A stretch of 64,000 bases of DNA from Acinetobacter sp. NIPH 2100. Its GTDB lineage: Bacteria; Pseudomonadota; Gammaproteobacteria; Pseudomonadales; Moraxellaceae. Shown one piece after another: positions 26,061 to 34,262 of this stretch (position 1 is its first letter; each line of letters opens with the position of its first letter). Under the pieces are notes generated by a model. That model had not been told where the DNA came from and did no database searches. It saw nothing but the letters and a program-made list of their open reading frames with translations. Made by a program: the position numbers and the translations under genes. The stretch covers positions 2,673,287 to 2,737,286 of the forward strand of contig NZ_KB850224.1 of assembly GCF_000369805.1 (NCBI RefSeq). Reading direction: 5' to 3'.

Positions 26061-26681
26061 ATGGCTTATTCTTTACCTGCGCTTCCTTATGCATATGATG
26101 CACTCGAACCCAACATTGATACCAAAACGATGGAAATTCATCATAGCAAACACCATCAGACATATATCAATAATATTAATGGCGCAATTGAAGGCACAGA
26201 ATGGGAAAAACTATCAGTAGAAGAACTGGTTGCCAAAGTGAATGAAGTCCCCGCAGATCTTAAAAATATGGTGATCAATAATGGTGGTGGACACGCCAAT
26301 CACTCACTGTTCTGGACAGTCATGAGTCCACAAGGTGGTGGAGAACCGACAGGTGATATTGCTAAAGCCATTGATCAACAACTCGGTGGCTTCGATGCTT
26401 TTAAAGATGCATTCACCAAAGCAGCGATTAGTCGTTTTGGAAGTGGTTGGGCATGGCTCAGCGTCACTCCCGAAGCTAAAATTGTTGTGGAAAGTAGTGC
26501 CAATCAAGACTCACCTCTCATGCATGGCAACACACCTATTTTAGGTCTGGATGTCTGGGAACATGCCTACTATCTCAAATACCAAAACCGTCGCCCTGAA
26601 TATATTGCTGCATTTTATAATGTGGTGGATTGGGATGAAGTGAATCGTCGTTATCATGCAGCTTTACAAAGCAAAGCTTAA
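26061..26681 (+). CDS. sodA: Superoxide dismutase, Mn type
   Basis: 206 aa from ATG 26061, which begins [17 protein letters not shown] with AAAGGA upstream; a longer frame to 26001 runs through the promoter and is rejected. Metal ligands: His in [11 protein letters not shown] near 27, His in [11 protein letters not shown] near 80, and Asp and His in [20 protein letters not shown] near 165-170. [10 protein letters not shown] is the Mn-SOD form, unlike the WNHTFYW of the Fe enzyme encoded 230 bases downstream. The Fur box fits a role as the iron-limitation SOD. Metal preference is inferred from sequence type only. Confidence 0.88.
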   Translation: MAYSLPALPYAYDALEPNIDTKTMEIHHSKHHQTYINNINGAIEGTEWEKLSVEELVAKVNEVPADLKNMVINNGGGHANHSLFWTVMSPQGGGEPTGDIAKAIDQQLGGFDAFKDAFTKAAISRFGSGWAWLSVTPEAKIVVESSANQDSPLMHGNTPILGLDVWEHAYYLKYQNRRPEYIAAFYNVVDWDEVNRRYHAALQSKA

Positions 26682-26725
26682 GCATTTCTCTCATTTAAAT
26701 ATCAATCTTCCTTGATCTTCAAACT

Positions 26726-26774
26726 TGGTTAGAGTCATCTAAAAGTTCAATCCATGAGCGACCGACTCTAACCA
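26726..26774. repeat. 11-bp perfect inverted repeat between sodA and sodB
   Basis: TGGTTAGAGTC (26726-26736) and GACTCTAACCA (26764-26774) are perfectly complementary with a 27-base spacer. No T tail follows. It could be a processing hairpin after sodA or an operator for sodB. Confidence 0.55.
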
Positions 26775-26910
26775 TAAGTTGTGTATCGTATATGTCTCAT
26801 AGCGAAATTTTTTGCATATTTTGTGTATTAAAAGACTGCCCTATTGCCTATAGAATCATTTACAATAAAGGCACTTAATGTAAAACCCAGCAATTTGCAA
26901 GGAATGACAC

Positions 26911-27537
26911 ATGACAACCATTACTTTACCTGAACTTCCATATGGCTATGATGATTTAGCGCCACACATCACTCGCGAAACTTTAGAATACCATCACGAC
27001 AAACACCACAATACTTATGTTGTTAACTTAAACAACTTAATCAAAGGTACTGACCTTGAAGGCAAAACTTTAGAAGAAATCATCAAGGCTTCTGCTGGTG
27101 ATGCGTCTAAAGCAGGTATCTTTAACAATGCTGCGCAAGTATGGAACCACACGTTCTACTGGAACAGCATGAAGCCAAATGGTGGTGGTAAACCTACAGG
27201 CGCGATTGCAGCGAAAATTGACGAAGCTTTTGGTAGCTACGAAAAGTTTGCAGAACAATTCACTGCTGCTGCAACAACTCAATTCGGTTCAGGTTGGGCT
27301 TGGTTAGTTGCTGACGAAGTAAACGGTACATTATCGATTACTAAAACTGCCAATGCAGACACTCCACTTGCACATGGTCAAGTTGCAGTATTAACTATCG
27401 ACGTATGGGAACACGCTTACTACATCGACTTCCGTAACTTACGTCCTAAGTACATCGCAACTTTCTTAGAAAGCCTAGTAAACTGGGACTATGCAAATGC
27501 AAAACTTGCAGGTCAACCAGCAGGTGTTGAGAAATAA
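26911..27537 (+). CDS. sodB: Superoxide dismutase, Fe type
   Basis: 208 aa. It begins TLPELPYGYDDLAPHI with the ligand His in EYHHDKHHNTY near 26, the second in NAAQVWNHTFYWNSMKPNGGG near 75-90, and Asp/His in [20 protein letters not shown] near 160-165. AAQVWNHTFYW and FGSGWAW are typical of iron SODs. The codon usage looks more like a highly expressed gene than that of sodA. AAGGAATGACAC precedes the ATG. No Fur box is visible in front. Confidence 0.95.
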   Translation: MTTITLPELPYGYDDLAPHITRETLEYHHDKHHNTYVVNLNNLIKGTDLEGKTLEEIIKASAGDASKAGIFNNAAQVWNHTFYWNSMKPNGGGKPTGAIAAKIDEAFGSYEKFAEQFTAAATTQFGSGWAWLVADEVNGTLSITKTANADTPLAHGQVAVLTIDVWEHAYYIDFRNLRPKYIATFLESLVNWDYANAKLAGQPAGVEK

Positions 27538-27554
27538 GTGATTATTTCTTGAAT

Positions 27555-27585
27555 AAAAAAACTGCTCTTCATGGGCAGTTTTTTT
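27555..27585 (+). terminator. Terminator of sodB
   Basis: AAAAACTGCTC-TTCAT-GGGCAGTTTTTTT. Confidence 0.88.
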
Positions 27586-27803
27586 ATGTCTATATTTTGA
27601 TGGAATCATTCGACTCAGCCATCCAATTCACTTGCTCTTATTAAAATAAAGTCTCTTTTACATTGTCCTTAGATTAATAAAGATAGACCTACTCTCATTG
27701 AATAAGTGCTTTCAATAGAAAGCGTCTCATCACTAATAATCAGAAAGGCCATAATTAGTTTTCTTGAAACAAAGATTCAGTCTTAAGTATTTATTTTAAG
27801 GCA

Positions 27804-27830
27804 ATAAAAAACCCTGCTTTCGCAGGGTTT
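27804..27830 (-). terminator. Terminator of aceA
   Basis: AAACCCTGC/GCAGGGTTT stem; on the minus strand the loop is GAAA and a T run follows. Confidence 0.9.
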
Positions 27831-27850
27831 CTTTTGAATCAGTTCAGTGC

Positions 27851-29455
27851 TTAGTGAGCAGCGAATTGGTTCATTGTGTTTTTAGCATCATCGTGCGCTT
27901 TAAGAGCGTTGTCACCAGAGAAGATTTCTTTGTGATCATCACCGATGTCAGAACCCGCCATTGCTTGGTGTTTAACACAAGCGATACCACCGCGGATTTC
28001 TTTACGTTGTACGCCAGCAACATAAGCCAACATACCTTCAGAACCGAAGTAACCTTGTGCAAGCTCATGCGTAGAAAGAGCAGCAGTGTGGTAAGTCGGA
28101 AGTGTGATCAAGTGATGGAACACACCCGCTTCACGAGCAGCATCTGCTTGGAATGTACGGATCTTAGCGTCTGCATCAGCAGCTAATTCAGTAGCATCGT
28201 ACTCAGCGCTCATTAATTTAGCACGGTCGTAAGCAGAAACGTCTTTACCTTCAGCAACCCAACGGTCGTAAGCTTGTTGACGGAAGTTTAAAGTCCAGTT
28301 GAATGATGGGCTGTTGTTATAAACAAGCTTCGCATTTGGAACTGTTTCACGTACACGGTTAACCATGTGAGCGATTTCTTCTACGTTTGGAGTCGCAGTT
28401 TCGATCCAAAGAAGGTCAGCACCATTTTGAAGGCTAGATACACAGTCAAGTACAACACGGTCAATTTGAGTGTCAGCACGGAACTGATATAAACCAGAAG
28501 CTAAACGCTTAGGACGGTGTAATTTACCATTACGTTTGATCAAGATTTCATCTTCTTGAGCATCAGCAATGTCAATTTCAGTTGTATCTAAGTAGCTGAT
28601 GTATTGAGAAGCGATGTCACCTGGCTCTTTAACCACTGGGATTTTTTGAGTCAAGTCAGCGCCTTCAGAGTCAGTACGCGCAACGATGATACCGTCATCA
28701 AGACCCATTTCTAAGAATGCATAACGTAATGCATGGATTTTAGAGATGAAGTCTTCATGTGGAACAGTTACTTTACCAGCTTGGTGACCACATTGTTTCG
28801 CATCAGATACTTGGTTCTCGATTTGAAGTGCACAAGCACCCGCTTCGATCATCTTACGTGCAAGTAAATAAGTCGCTTCTTCGTTACCGAAACCAGCATC
28901 GATGTCAGCAATAATTGGTACGATGTGAGTTTGGAAACCGTCGATTTGAGCAGTAATTTCAGCAGCTTTAGCAGTATCACCTGCTTCGTTTGCTTTTTTA
29001 AGCGCACGGAATAAATCGTTAAGTTCTTTCGCATCAGCTTGACGTAAGAAAGTGTAGATTTCTTCAATCAAAGCAGGTACAGAAGTTTTTTCATGCATAG
29101 ATTGGTCAGGAAGTGGACCAAATTCTGAACGAAGTGCAGCAACCATCCAACCAGAAAGGTAGATATAGCGACGTTCAGTTGTACCGAAGTATTTTTTGTT
29201 CGCAATCATTTTTTGTTGCGCGATAAAACCGTGCCAGCAACCTAATGATTGAGTATATTTGCTAGAATCAGCATCATAAGCAGCCATATCACGACGCATA
29301 ATCGCAGCTGTATATTTAGCAATATCTAAACCAGTTTTGAATTGGTTTTGCATTTGCATACGCGCAGCATCTTCTGGGCTAATATCGCGCCAAGTGTCGC
29401 CGAATTTTGCTTTTAGTTCGCGGATTGCATCAATCGCTGTTTGATATGTAGACAT
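27851..29455 (-). CDS. aceA: Isocitrate lyase, long form
   Basis: First enzyme of the glyoxylate shunt, splitting isocitrate into succinate and glyoxylate so that acetate, fatty acids or alkanes can support growth. At 534 aa it belongs to the longer subfamily found in Pseudomonas (531) and Acinetobacter rather than the 434-aa E. coli type. The catalytic loop is KQCGHQAGKV near residue 216-225; metal-site residues sit in IVPIIADIDAGFGNEE near 175-195 and the WIETATPNVEEIAHM region near 335. AAAGGAATATATC precedes the ATG. It is divergent from a LysR gene across a 530-base spacer; that regulator is a candidate for its control. Confidence 0.97.
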   Translation of the reverse strand: MSTYQTAIDAIRELKAKFGDTWRDISPEDAARMQMQNQFKTGLDIAKYTAAIMRRDMAAYDADSSKYTQSLGCWHGFIAQQKMIANKKYFGTTERRYIYLSGWMVAALRSEFGPLPDQSMHEKTSVPALIEEIYTFLRQADAKELNDLFRALKKANEAGDTAKAAEITAQIDGFQTHIVPIIADIDAGFGNEEATYLLARKMIEAGACALQIENQVSDAKQCGHQAGKVTVPHEDFISKIHALRYAFLEMGLDDGIIVARTDSEGADLTQKIPVVKEPGDIASQYISYLDTTEIDIADAQEDEILIKRNGKLHRPKRLASGLYQFRADTQIDRVVLDCVSSLQNGADLLWIETATPNVEEIAHMVNRVRETVPNAKLVYNNSPSFNWTLNFRQQAYDRWVAEGKDVSAYDRAKLMSAEYDATELAADADAKIRTFQADAAREAGVFHHLITLPTYHTAALSTHELAQGYFGSEGMLAYVAGVQRKEIRGGIACVKHQAMAGSDIGDDHKEIFSGDNALKAHDDAKNTMNQFAAH

Positions 29456-29985
29456 GATATATTCCTTTTGCGGATTGGCATCGAATGATCGCTAAAAAAT
29501 CCTGATTTTATTTAGTCTAGATTTAAAGCACGTCATCAACATGTATCACAGCTTAGTCTTTGGCAAGTGTTTTATCCAATATTCTGGCTTAATCTTCAGT
29601 ATTTTCTAAAAAAATATATGTATAACCATTTTTCAAAAATGCAAAAAATACAACATAAATAATTGTTTTAATTATTCTTTCCAAATACACAAATAGAAAC
29701 AACCATCAAATTTTAGCCCTATTTTCTAGACTCATCAGTTCAGAAAAAGCTAAGATTAAGTTATACAGCCTACAGAAAATGAGAGTTTCTATCTGTGTTT
29801 TCTCTCAATTTGAATAAAAAATCACGCCATAAAAAGCCATCAAAATTAAATAAATTGACAAAACATGCCAAGTTAACGAAGCAGCCTGTTCGCTGTTGTT
29901 TTTATGTAGGATTAAGTTACACAAATAGCTTGGGATATGTCATAATTCAAGACAATTCAAGGATTTTATTTTCGGTATTTTTTTT
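29456..29985. other. Long AT-rich divergent spacer between aceA and the LysR gene
   Basis: 530 bases with no convincing gene. A 64-codon frame at 29795-29989 is lysine-rich low-complexity sequence with no ribosome site and is discounted. LysR targets (T-N11-A motifs) are too degenerate to call here. The length leaves room for several regulator sites or an untranslated leader. Confidence 0.5.
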
Positions 29986-30987
29986 ATGAATCTGGAGCGC
30001 GTCGATCTTAATTTATTAATTTATCTTGACGTATTGCTTCGTGAAAAAAATGTCACGCGTGCGGCAGAGCAATTGGGCGTTACCCAACCGGCAATGAGTA
30101 ATATTTTACGTCGTTTGCGTAATTTATTTAATGACCCTTTACTCATTCGCTCTTCTGAAGGTATGACTCCGACTGAACGTGCATTGGAATTACAACCGCG
30201 TATTCGTGATGCATTGTCAGACCTTTCAATGATCCTTGAGCCACGTACCGAATTCCGTCCTTATACCAGTAATCGTGTGTTCCGGATCATGACATCCGAT
30301 TATGCCGAAGCAACGCTAGTTCCACGTTTAGTCAAAGCATTACGTTCAGAAGCACCCAATGTTGTCTTGGACTTCTTAACCCCAAGTGATGTGTCATATC
30401 GTGATATGGAACAAGGTAAAGTTGATTTAGCAATCAACCGCTTCAATGAAATCCCTCAAAGCTTCCATCAGGTTTTGGTATGGCGTGACAGTTTTAGCTG
30501 TATTCTGAATGATAAACATCCTGCGGTTACCCATCTCAATTTAAAAAGCTATTTAGATGCACAACATATTTGGGTATCTAAAACAGGTATGGGGGTCGGT
30601 TTTGGTGTCAATCCAGAGAAACAGGCTGGATTGGGTTGGATTGATCAAGCTTTAGAGCGTATCGGTCAACGTCGTAAGATCTCTGTATTTACCCGTCATT
30701 ACCAAATGCCAGCACTCTTGGCTCAAAATGTAGATTTAATCGCAACGCTACCAACGCGTATGGCGCGCCTACAAACACAGAACCCTAGACTGGTTATAAA
30801 GGATCCTCCGTTCTATATCCCAGAATTTGAACTAAAAATGGCTTGGTGTCCATTATTGCATCACCACCCTGCACATCGCTGGCTCAGACAACTTATTCTG
30901 TTTGTTGCACGCCAAATGATTGAGGAAGAAAACCGCGAGTATTTGTTGAATAATGGCAATTCACAATTACCGCACAGCTTTTTCTAA
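29986..30987 (+). CDS. LysR-family transcriptional regulator
   Basis: 333 aa. It has an N-terminal winged helix-turn-helix (LDVLLREKNVTRAAEQLGVTQPAMSNILRRLR at about 15-45) and a type 2 periplasmic-binding-like effector domain (about 95-310). The start MNLERVDLNLLIYLDVL resembles the NodD/LeuO-like branch, in which DLNLL is typical. The C-terminal tail is about 20 residues longer than in many LysR proteins. It is encoded opposite aceA, and LysR proteins commonly control the divergent neighbour, so a role in glyoxylate-shunt control is plausible but unproven. A terminator follows. Confidence 0.88.
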   Translation: MNLERVDLNLLIYLDVLLREKNVTRAAEQLGVTQPAMSNILRRLRNLFNDPLLIRSSEGMTPTERALELQPRIRDALSDLSMILEPRTEFRPYTSNRVFRIMTSDYAEATLVPRLVKALRSEAPNVVLDFLTPSDVSYRDMEQGKVDLAINRFNEIPQSFHQVLVWRDSFSCILNDKHPAVTHLNLKSYLDAQHIWVSKTGMGVGFGVNPEKQAGLGWIDQALERIGQRRKISVFTRHYQMPALLAQNVDLIATLPTRMARLQTQNPRLVIKDPPFYIPEFELKMAWCPLLHHHPAHRWLRQLILFVARQMIEEENREYLLNNGNSQLPHSFF

Positions 30988-31012
30988 CTGAACAAATGAG
31001 CAAGATTAAATT

Positions 31013-31044
31013 TCAGCCATACCACCGCTATGGCTGACTGTTTT
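31013..31044 (+). terminator. Terminator of the LysR gene
   Basis: TCAGCCATA/TATGGCTGA perfect 9-bp stem followed by CTGTTTT. Confidence 0.78.
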
Positions 31045-31186
31045 AATAACAATATCAATAAAAACTTATTTCTTTTACTTACTGATACATTATATTCTCT
31101 TATAGATTAGCGAGTGAAATAATAGGTTAGAACGATTATTTGCATAAGCGATTTTATAGGCTGTGTCCTACCAATATAGGTGAAGT

Positions 31187-32515
31187 ATGGATGTTTTCCA
31201 AAGCATGACGATTCTAGTGATCTTAGTCGCATGTTCATTCTTTTTATCCTTATCTGAAATCGCGATTGCTGGATCACGAAAACTCAAACTCAAACTGATT
31301 GCTGAAAGCGGTGAAGAGCGCGCAAACAAAGTCATTGAGCTACAAGAAAATTCAGCAGACTTCTTTGCATCAACCCAAATCGGTGTAAATGCTGTTGCTA
31401 TCTTGGGTGGTATCGTTGGTGAATCATCACTTCGCCCTTACTTTCAAAACCTTGCCACTGAACTTTATCCTGGTCCATGGGCAGACACCATCGGCTTTAG
31501 TTTATCGTTTTTAACAGTCACCTCGCTTTTCATCTTATTTGCGGATTTAATGCCAAAACGCTTGGCTATGATTTTCCCAGAAAAACTGGCAATCTCAGTC
31601 ATTAATCCAATTACTATTTTTATTAAAATCTGCAGACCATTAGCTTGGTTTATTAATATCATTGCAAATTCAATTTTTAGAATCTTTAAAATTGATACCA
31701 AGCGTGATGACAGCATGACCTTTGACGACATTTCAGCCATCGTCAATGCAGGTGCGCAAGCAGGGGTTTTGCAAAAACAAGAACATCATTTCATTGAAAA
31801 TGTGTTTGAACTCGAAGAACGAACTGTCCCATCAAGCATGACAGCACGGGAAAACATTGTTTATTTCACCTTAAATGAAGCAGAACAAAGTATTCGTCAA
31901 AAACTGGCTGACCACCCCTATTCAAAATTCTTAGTGTGTAGTGAGCACATCGACCAAGTGATTGGTTATGTCGATGCCAAAGATATTTTGGTGCGTATCT
32001 TAAACAATCAATCCTTTACACAACTTAATGAATCGACCATCCGTAATGTGTTGATTATTCCAGACTCTTTAACCTTATCCGAATTACTCGATCGTTTCCG
32101 CTCAACCAAAGAGAAGTTTGCTGTTGTAATCAACGAATATGCTCTGGTTGTTGGGGTGATCACGCTCAGTGATATTATGATCACAGTCATGGGAGATTGG
32201 GTCACACCAATGGATGAGGAAAAGCAGATTATCAAACGAGATAATCATTCTTGGTTGATTGATGGCAGCACGCCAATTGAAGATGTGAAACATGCTTTGA
32301 CCATCGAAGAATTCCCAGAGAATGAAAATTACGAAACGATTGCAGGCTTTATCATGTATCGTTTACGCAAAATCCCACGTCCTGCCGATGCAGTAGAATA
32401 TGCAGGTTTTAAGTTTGAAGTTGTCGATATCGATCATTATAAAATTGACCAATTACTGGTGACTCAAGTTTTACCAAATTTGGAAGGTGAATCTCCAACA
32501 TCCCAAGATGATTAA
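31187..32515 (+). CDS. paeA: CNNM/CorC-type polyamine export protein PaeA (YtfL) homologue
   Basis: 442-aa inner-membrane protein with an N-terminal DUF21 (CNNM) domain of about four helices (1-190), a pair of cytoplasmic CBS domains (about 205-330, for example FLVCSEHIDQVIGYVDAKDIL and VINEYALVVGVITLSDI) and a C-terminal CorC/HlyC domain (about 350-430). The length and the segments ENVFELEERTVPSSMT and NYETIAGFIMYRLRKIP match E. coli PaeA (YtfL, 447 aa), which exports cadaverine and putrescine. The family is often annotated as hemolysin, which is misleading. AGGTGAAGT precedes the ATG. Confidence 0.85.
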   Translation: MDVFQSMTILVILVACSFFLSLSEIAIAGSRKLKLKLIAESGEERANKVIELQENSADFFASTQIGVNAVAILGGIVGESSLRPYFQNLATELYPGPWADTIGFSLSFLTVTSLFILFADLMPKRLAMIFPEKLAISVINPITIFIKICRPLAWFINIIANSIFRIFKIDTKRDDSMTFDDISAIVNAGAQAGVLQKQEHHFIENVFELEERTVPSSMTARENIVYFTLNEAEQSIRQKLADHPYSKFLVCSEHIDQVIGYVDAKDILVRILNNQSFTQLNESTIRNVLIIPDSLTLSELLDRFRSTKEKFAVVINEYALVVGVITLSDIMITVMGDWVTPMDEEKQIIKRDNHSWLIDGSTPIEDVKHALTIEEFPENENYETIAGFIMYRLRKIPRPADAVEYAGFKFEVVDIDHYKIDQLLVTQVLPNLEGESPTSQDD

Positions 32516-32526
32516 TCTTAATCAAT

Positions 32527-32554
32527 AAAAAAAGCCCATAGATGGGCTTTTTTT
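32527..32554. terminator. Bidirectional terminator between paeA and the L7/L12-like gene
   Basis: AAAAAAAGCCCAT-AG-ATGGGCTTTTTTT. It overlaps the last two bases of the minus-strand gene's stop codon. Confidence 0.9.
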
Positions 32555-32816
32555 ATTTCACAACAAACCAGATAAACGCGGCCAATATCAATAAAATCAA
32601 AATAAAGATTTTAATTCCACCACGGCTACGCTGTGCCAATTGCTCTTGAATCTGCGCCTGCTCTTGCGGATGATCCTGCAAATACTGATCTATTAAATCT
32701 TTAGATTCCTTTAGGCCTAAACCTGTTTTTTCTCGCGTGATCTTGATCGCATCAATCAACTGCCCTGCGCGGAGCACATCCAAAGCTTCTGGCGGAATCG
32801 TCGGTGGTAAATTCAT
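32553..32816 (-). CDS. Small membrane protein with ribosomal L7/L12 C-terminal-like domain
   Basis: 87 aa. Residues about 10-48 resemble the helical C-terminal domain of ribosomal protein L7/L12 (LDVLRAGQLIDAIKITREKTG, then LGLKESKDLID). After a Gln-rich linker (about 50-65) a single transmembrane helix (IKIFILILLILAAFIWFVV) forms the C-terminus, so the domain faces the cytoplasm if the protein is tail-anchored. Its function is unknown. In ribosomal L7/L12 this domain recruits translation GTPases, so membrane recruitment of such a factor is a possible but untested role. AGGA lies about 12 bases before the ATG. Confidence 0.8.
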   Translation of the reverse strand: MNLPPTIPPEALDVLRAGQLIDAIKITREKTGLGLKESKDLIDQYLQDHPQEQAQIQEQLAQRSRGGIKIFILILLILAAFIWFVVK

Positions 32817-32881
32817 AAAATTAACAATCCTTGTTATTTTCTATTGGCAACCGCAGTGCTCAGAACAGGTTTTATAATGCC

Positions 32882-33397
32882 TTAATTCCCGCCATACAAT
32901 GAAATGAGTTCATCTAGCGTCGCTTGATAGTGAATACCAATGTCTTCTGCCAATATCTTATAAGCATTATCAAACTGAACCATTGGCCAACCTTCTTTCC
33001 AAAATGGGAAAATATTGTGCAAACCTTCAGTCACAATCGCATCTTCACGAGTAATCGCTTGAGCAACCTGAGCTAAAACCTGTGCAGTTTCCGCACCATC
33101 AATGGCTAAGTAATCAATACCACGCACTTTTAAAATACGGATACGGTCTTTTTTATAGCGGATTTTTTTCGCTTGACCAGCGTTCAGACCCAATGCCAAA
33201 GTGACTGCTTCAACAAATTTTTCTTCAAAACTGGTATTTAGTACAACCAAAGCTTGTTTATGTGCTTCCTGACGACCTGCTTTCCCCCCATTACGGATTA
33301 TCTCATTTGCTTCCGTATCCAGCTTATCTTTTTTCATAGACTGTAAAATGTCTAAAATTTCGATATCGCTTAAAGATTCAGGAGATTGCTCAATCAT
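32882..33397 (-). CDS. Conserved-looking hypothetical protein, 171 aa
   Basis: I do not recognise the family. The start is ATG 33397, with AAGGACTCCC directly upstream; a longer frame to 33415 adds only six residues. The protein is soluble, without signal or transmembrane segment. Residues 1-60 are acidic and helical (SDIEILDILQSMKKDKLDTEANEII, in part), the middle has KKIRYKKDRIRILKVRGIDYLAIDG, and the end is acidic and ends LYGGN. It lies 65 bases upstream of the L7/L12-like gene on the same strand and may be cotranscribed with it. Base and codon composition look native. Confidence 0.7.
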   Translation of the reverse strand: MIEQSPESLSDIEILDILQSMKKDKLDTEANEIIRNGGKAGRQEAHKQALVVLNTSFEEKFVEAVTLALGLNAGQAKKIRYKKDRIRILKVRGIDYLAIDGAETAQVLAQVAQAITREDAIVTEGLHNIFPFWKEGWPMVQFDNAYKILAEDIGIHYQATLDELISLYGGN

Positions 33398-33570
33398 GGG
33401 AGTCCTTATACACATAAATAAAGAAGTATTGTCTCATAAAAGCGATTTCAAAGCTGAATAAAAATTAAAAATGGCATTCTATCTTCATTATTTTTTATAT
33501 GGTCAATTCCAACACTTGCGCCAATGAAATTAAGTGCTACCAGAATATTGATTTATATATTTGCATAATT

Positions 33571-33599
33571 ATTTTTACCCTGATAATATATTTTTACCC
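33571..33599 (+). repeat. Direct repeat ATTTTTACCC upstream of the DUF2239 gene
   Basis: Two identical 10-mers at 33571-33580 and 33590-33599 are offset by 19 bases, close to two helical turns, and end 21 bases before the start codon. Possible regulator half-sites. Confidence 0.4.
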
Positions 33600-33620
33600 G
33601 TATAAAATAATTTAAAGAAA

Positions 33621-34169
33621 ATGAATACTCAACCAACCTATACCGCTTTTTCAGGCAATACATTTCTAGCAAATGGCCAAGCTGCTGAACTTGCAATAGA
33701 AATTAAACGGATTTCAACAACCACTGACAATATTCTAATTTTTAATGATCAAACTGGACAACAAATCGATCTTGATCTCTCTGGTTCAGAGCTAGAAATT
33801 CAGCAGCGTTATAGCGAACCTCAACCTGAGAAAAAAGTTGGACGACCAAAACTCGGGGTCATTTCTCGTGAAATTACCTTACAGAAAAAACATTGGGATT
33901 GGTTAGATCAACAGAGTTCCAGTTCGTCTGCTGTGATTCGCAAATTAATTGATAAAGAGCTAAATAACCCTAGTTCTGAAAGTAATATCATGCTCGCCAA
34001 ACAATCTACCGACCGTTTTATGTCTGCCATGTTGGGCAATATGCCGAATTACGAAGAAGCGACCCGTGCTTTATATCAAGGTGATCAAGCGAAATTTTTG
34101 AAGAACATAAAAGAATGTCCAATTGATTTAAAAGAATATTTAATTATAAAAACCAAAAATATTTTTTAA
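33621..34169 (+). CDS. DUF2239 family protein
   Basis: 182 aa. It starts TYTAFSGNTFLANGQAAELA and contains the family core KVGRPKLGVISREITL followed by HWDWLDQQSSSSSAVIRKLID at about 72-110. This core is the characteristic DUF2239 block and looks like a ribbon-helix-helix or small DNA-binding-like element (a GRP hook followed by an amphipathic region), though no function is established. The C-terminal part (about 125-180) is acidic and helical. It is a single gene between convergent or unrelated neighbours. Confidence 0.75.
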   Translation: MNTQPTYTAFSGNTFLANGQAAELAIEIKRISTTTDNILIFNDQTGQQIDLDLSGSELEIQQRYSEPQPEKKVGRPKLGVISREITLQKKHWDWLDQQSSSSSAVIRKLIDKELNNPSSESNIMLAKQSTDRFMSAMLGNMPNYEEATRALYQGDQAKFLKNIKECPIDLKEYLIIKTKNIF

Positions 34170-34220
34170 TTATGGTTGTTCCACTTATAAAAGGTGAAAC
34201 CATCAATCTTCAGTACAATA

Positions 34221-34243
34221 AAAAACCCGCTTGCGCGGGTTTT
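34221..34243 (-). terminator. Terminator of cysN
   Basis: AAACCCGC/GCGGGTTT with loop TTGC, followed on the minus strand by TTATTG after a T run. Confidence 0.85.
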
Positions 34244-34262
34244 CTTAAATTCACTCGATCTA

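Larger units (their letters stand above)
27538..27850. other. Convergent spacer between sodB and aceA
   Basis: Holds one terminator for each gene, at 27555-27585 and 27804-27830. The 220 bases between them show no coding or structural signal that I recognise. Confidence 0.6.

Noticed and set aside
29795..29989. 64-codon frame upstream of the LysR gene
   Set aside because: Lysine-rich low-complexity product, no ribosome-binding site, overlaps the regulator's start; more likely spacer.
34171..34202. Hairpin ATGGTT...AACCAT after the DUF2239 gene as its terminator
   Set aside because: The stem is broken and no T run follows, so it is too weak to call.
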